From Metabacillus arenae (lineage in GTDB: Bacteria; Bacillota; Bacilli; Bacillales; Bacillaceae), in contig NZ_JACXAI010000030.1 in assembly GCF_014773385.1 (NCBI RefSeq), positions 1-64,000 on the forward strand: a stretch of 64,000 nucleotides of DNA, written 5' to 3'. The position numbers were made by a program, and so were the translations under genes. This document shows, in pieces, positions 63,540 through 64,000 of the stretch (within the stretch, counting starts at the first letter, position 1; the number at the start of each line of letters is the position of its first letter). The notes below the pieces were generated by a model. It saw only the letters and a program-made list of their open reading frames with translations. It searched no databases and was not told the origin of the DNA.

Positions 63540-64000
63540 CAAAGGAAAATTGTAAAAAATACTAGGCAGAAATGAGTCATATTCCTATCATTAATGAGTT
63601 GGTAACGGTTACTATAGAAGATGAAACTTCTGATCTTAATGAAGAAATGAAACTAAGGTACTAATTAGTAATGGTTGCTGCAAAAAAATAGTTAGAATGG
63701 ATTAATCAGTGTATGGATACAAATATTTTAAGAATGATCTTTTTTGATCGTAGCCAACATTGGGAAAAATGTAAACGAGCACATTATTCCAGATACTCTT
63801 TTTGAAACCACCTCTCCAAATAAAGTCCTATGTTTGTTAACGTTGAAAAATATACTGTATATAATCCTTCTACAAAGATATAAATCTGGCATTTTTGGTA
63901 TCTTTACTTACTTTGAATACGGTGGAAAATCATACTGTATATAAGCAACGTTTAATGGAATAAGAACTCTGCATTATTAAGAAGTAGAAGCATTTGATGA
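63540..64000. other. right-edge region without intact genes
   Basis: A short frame from 63571 (about 30 codons, SHIPIINELVTVTIEDET) has a coding-like look but no family I can name. A possible transposase remnant at 63713-63805 is listed separately. The rest is A+T-rich with stops in all frames. Confidence 0.45.
63713..63805 (+). pseudogene. possible N-terminal remnant of an IS91-type transposase
   Basis: The frame reads MDTNILRMIFFDRSQHWEKC then stops after about 10 more codons. The segment LR.IFFDRS.HWEKF is how some Bacillus IS91/zinc-binding transposases begin. The similarity covers only about 20 residues, so this is tentative. Confidence 0.35.

Noticed and set aside
63744-63944. 66-codon frame near the right edge
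   Set aside because: It overlaps the putative transposase remnant in another frame, has no ribosome binding site and no coding-like pattern.

Overview
The window reads as a chromosomal segment of a low-GC Gram-positive bacterium of the family Bacillaceae. From about 3.4 to 40.5 kb the gene order follows Bacillus subtilis: yebE-yebG-purEKBCSQLFMNHD-yerA-yerB-yerC-pcrB-pcrA-ligA-camS ... opuE/putP-gatCAB-dagK-rlmCD. The proteins align with the B. subtilis versions as I recall them, but differ enough that this is another genus or species. I cannot name it from this window.

Layout. (1) 1-3.4 kb: the last bases of a 5S rRNA and its terminator, then a gene-poor stretch with two kinds of intergenic repeat built on a ~21-bp pitch, then a minus-strand protein that fuses a trypsin-like protease to a DNA/RNA non-specific endonuclease. 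(2) 3.4-17.6 kb: yebE-yebG and the complete de novo purine operon, headed by a PurR-type operator, a sigma-A promoter, a guanine-class riboswitch and a terminator. (3) 17.5-22 kb: a tiny membrane protein, a DUF2892 protein, and yerA-yerB-yerC. (4) 22-29 kb: pcrB, pcrA, a 0.74-kb tandem array of hairpin repeats, ligA and camS. (5) 29-34.3 kb: rocA interrupted by an in-frame amber codon, a Gfo/Idh/MocA oxidoreductase, a sodium/proline symporter and a DUF488 protein. (6) 34.4-40.5 kb: gatCAB, dagK and rlmCD.

From 40.6 kb on the window changes to accessory DNA. It holds an IS4-family element with an internally deleted transposase, a decayed stretch, and a carbohydrate island: a PRD regulator, a lactose/cellobiose-type PTS (EIIA, EIIB, EIIC), a GH3 glucosidase, a GH35-like enzyme and a GH1 6-phospho-beta-glucosidase. 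Broken pieces of a GH43 xylosidase, a second GH1, an esterase, an HPr and a type I restriction HsdR lie between or after them. A NarK-type transporter follows. The last block is on the minus strand: a YesM/YesN two-component system, an orphan sugar-binding lipoprotein, levansucrase sacB, and a levB endolevanase pseudogene that has lost most of its catalytic domain.

How it works together (inference). The first 40 kb is conserved housekeeping: purine synthesis, DNA repair, tRNA amidation and rRNA methylation. Two catabolic modules were added after it. One is probably CcpA-repressed and takes up and hydrolyses beta-glucosides through a PTS. The other probably senses a sugar through the two-component system and secretes levansucrase. 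Many truncated genes sit in and beside these modules, so the island has been through repeated insertion and deletion. The items most worth a second look are the protease-nuclease fusion, the 21-bp-phased repeats, the hairpin array before ligA, and the chimeric gene remnants.
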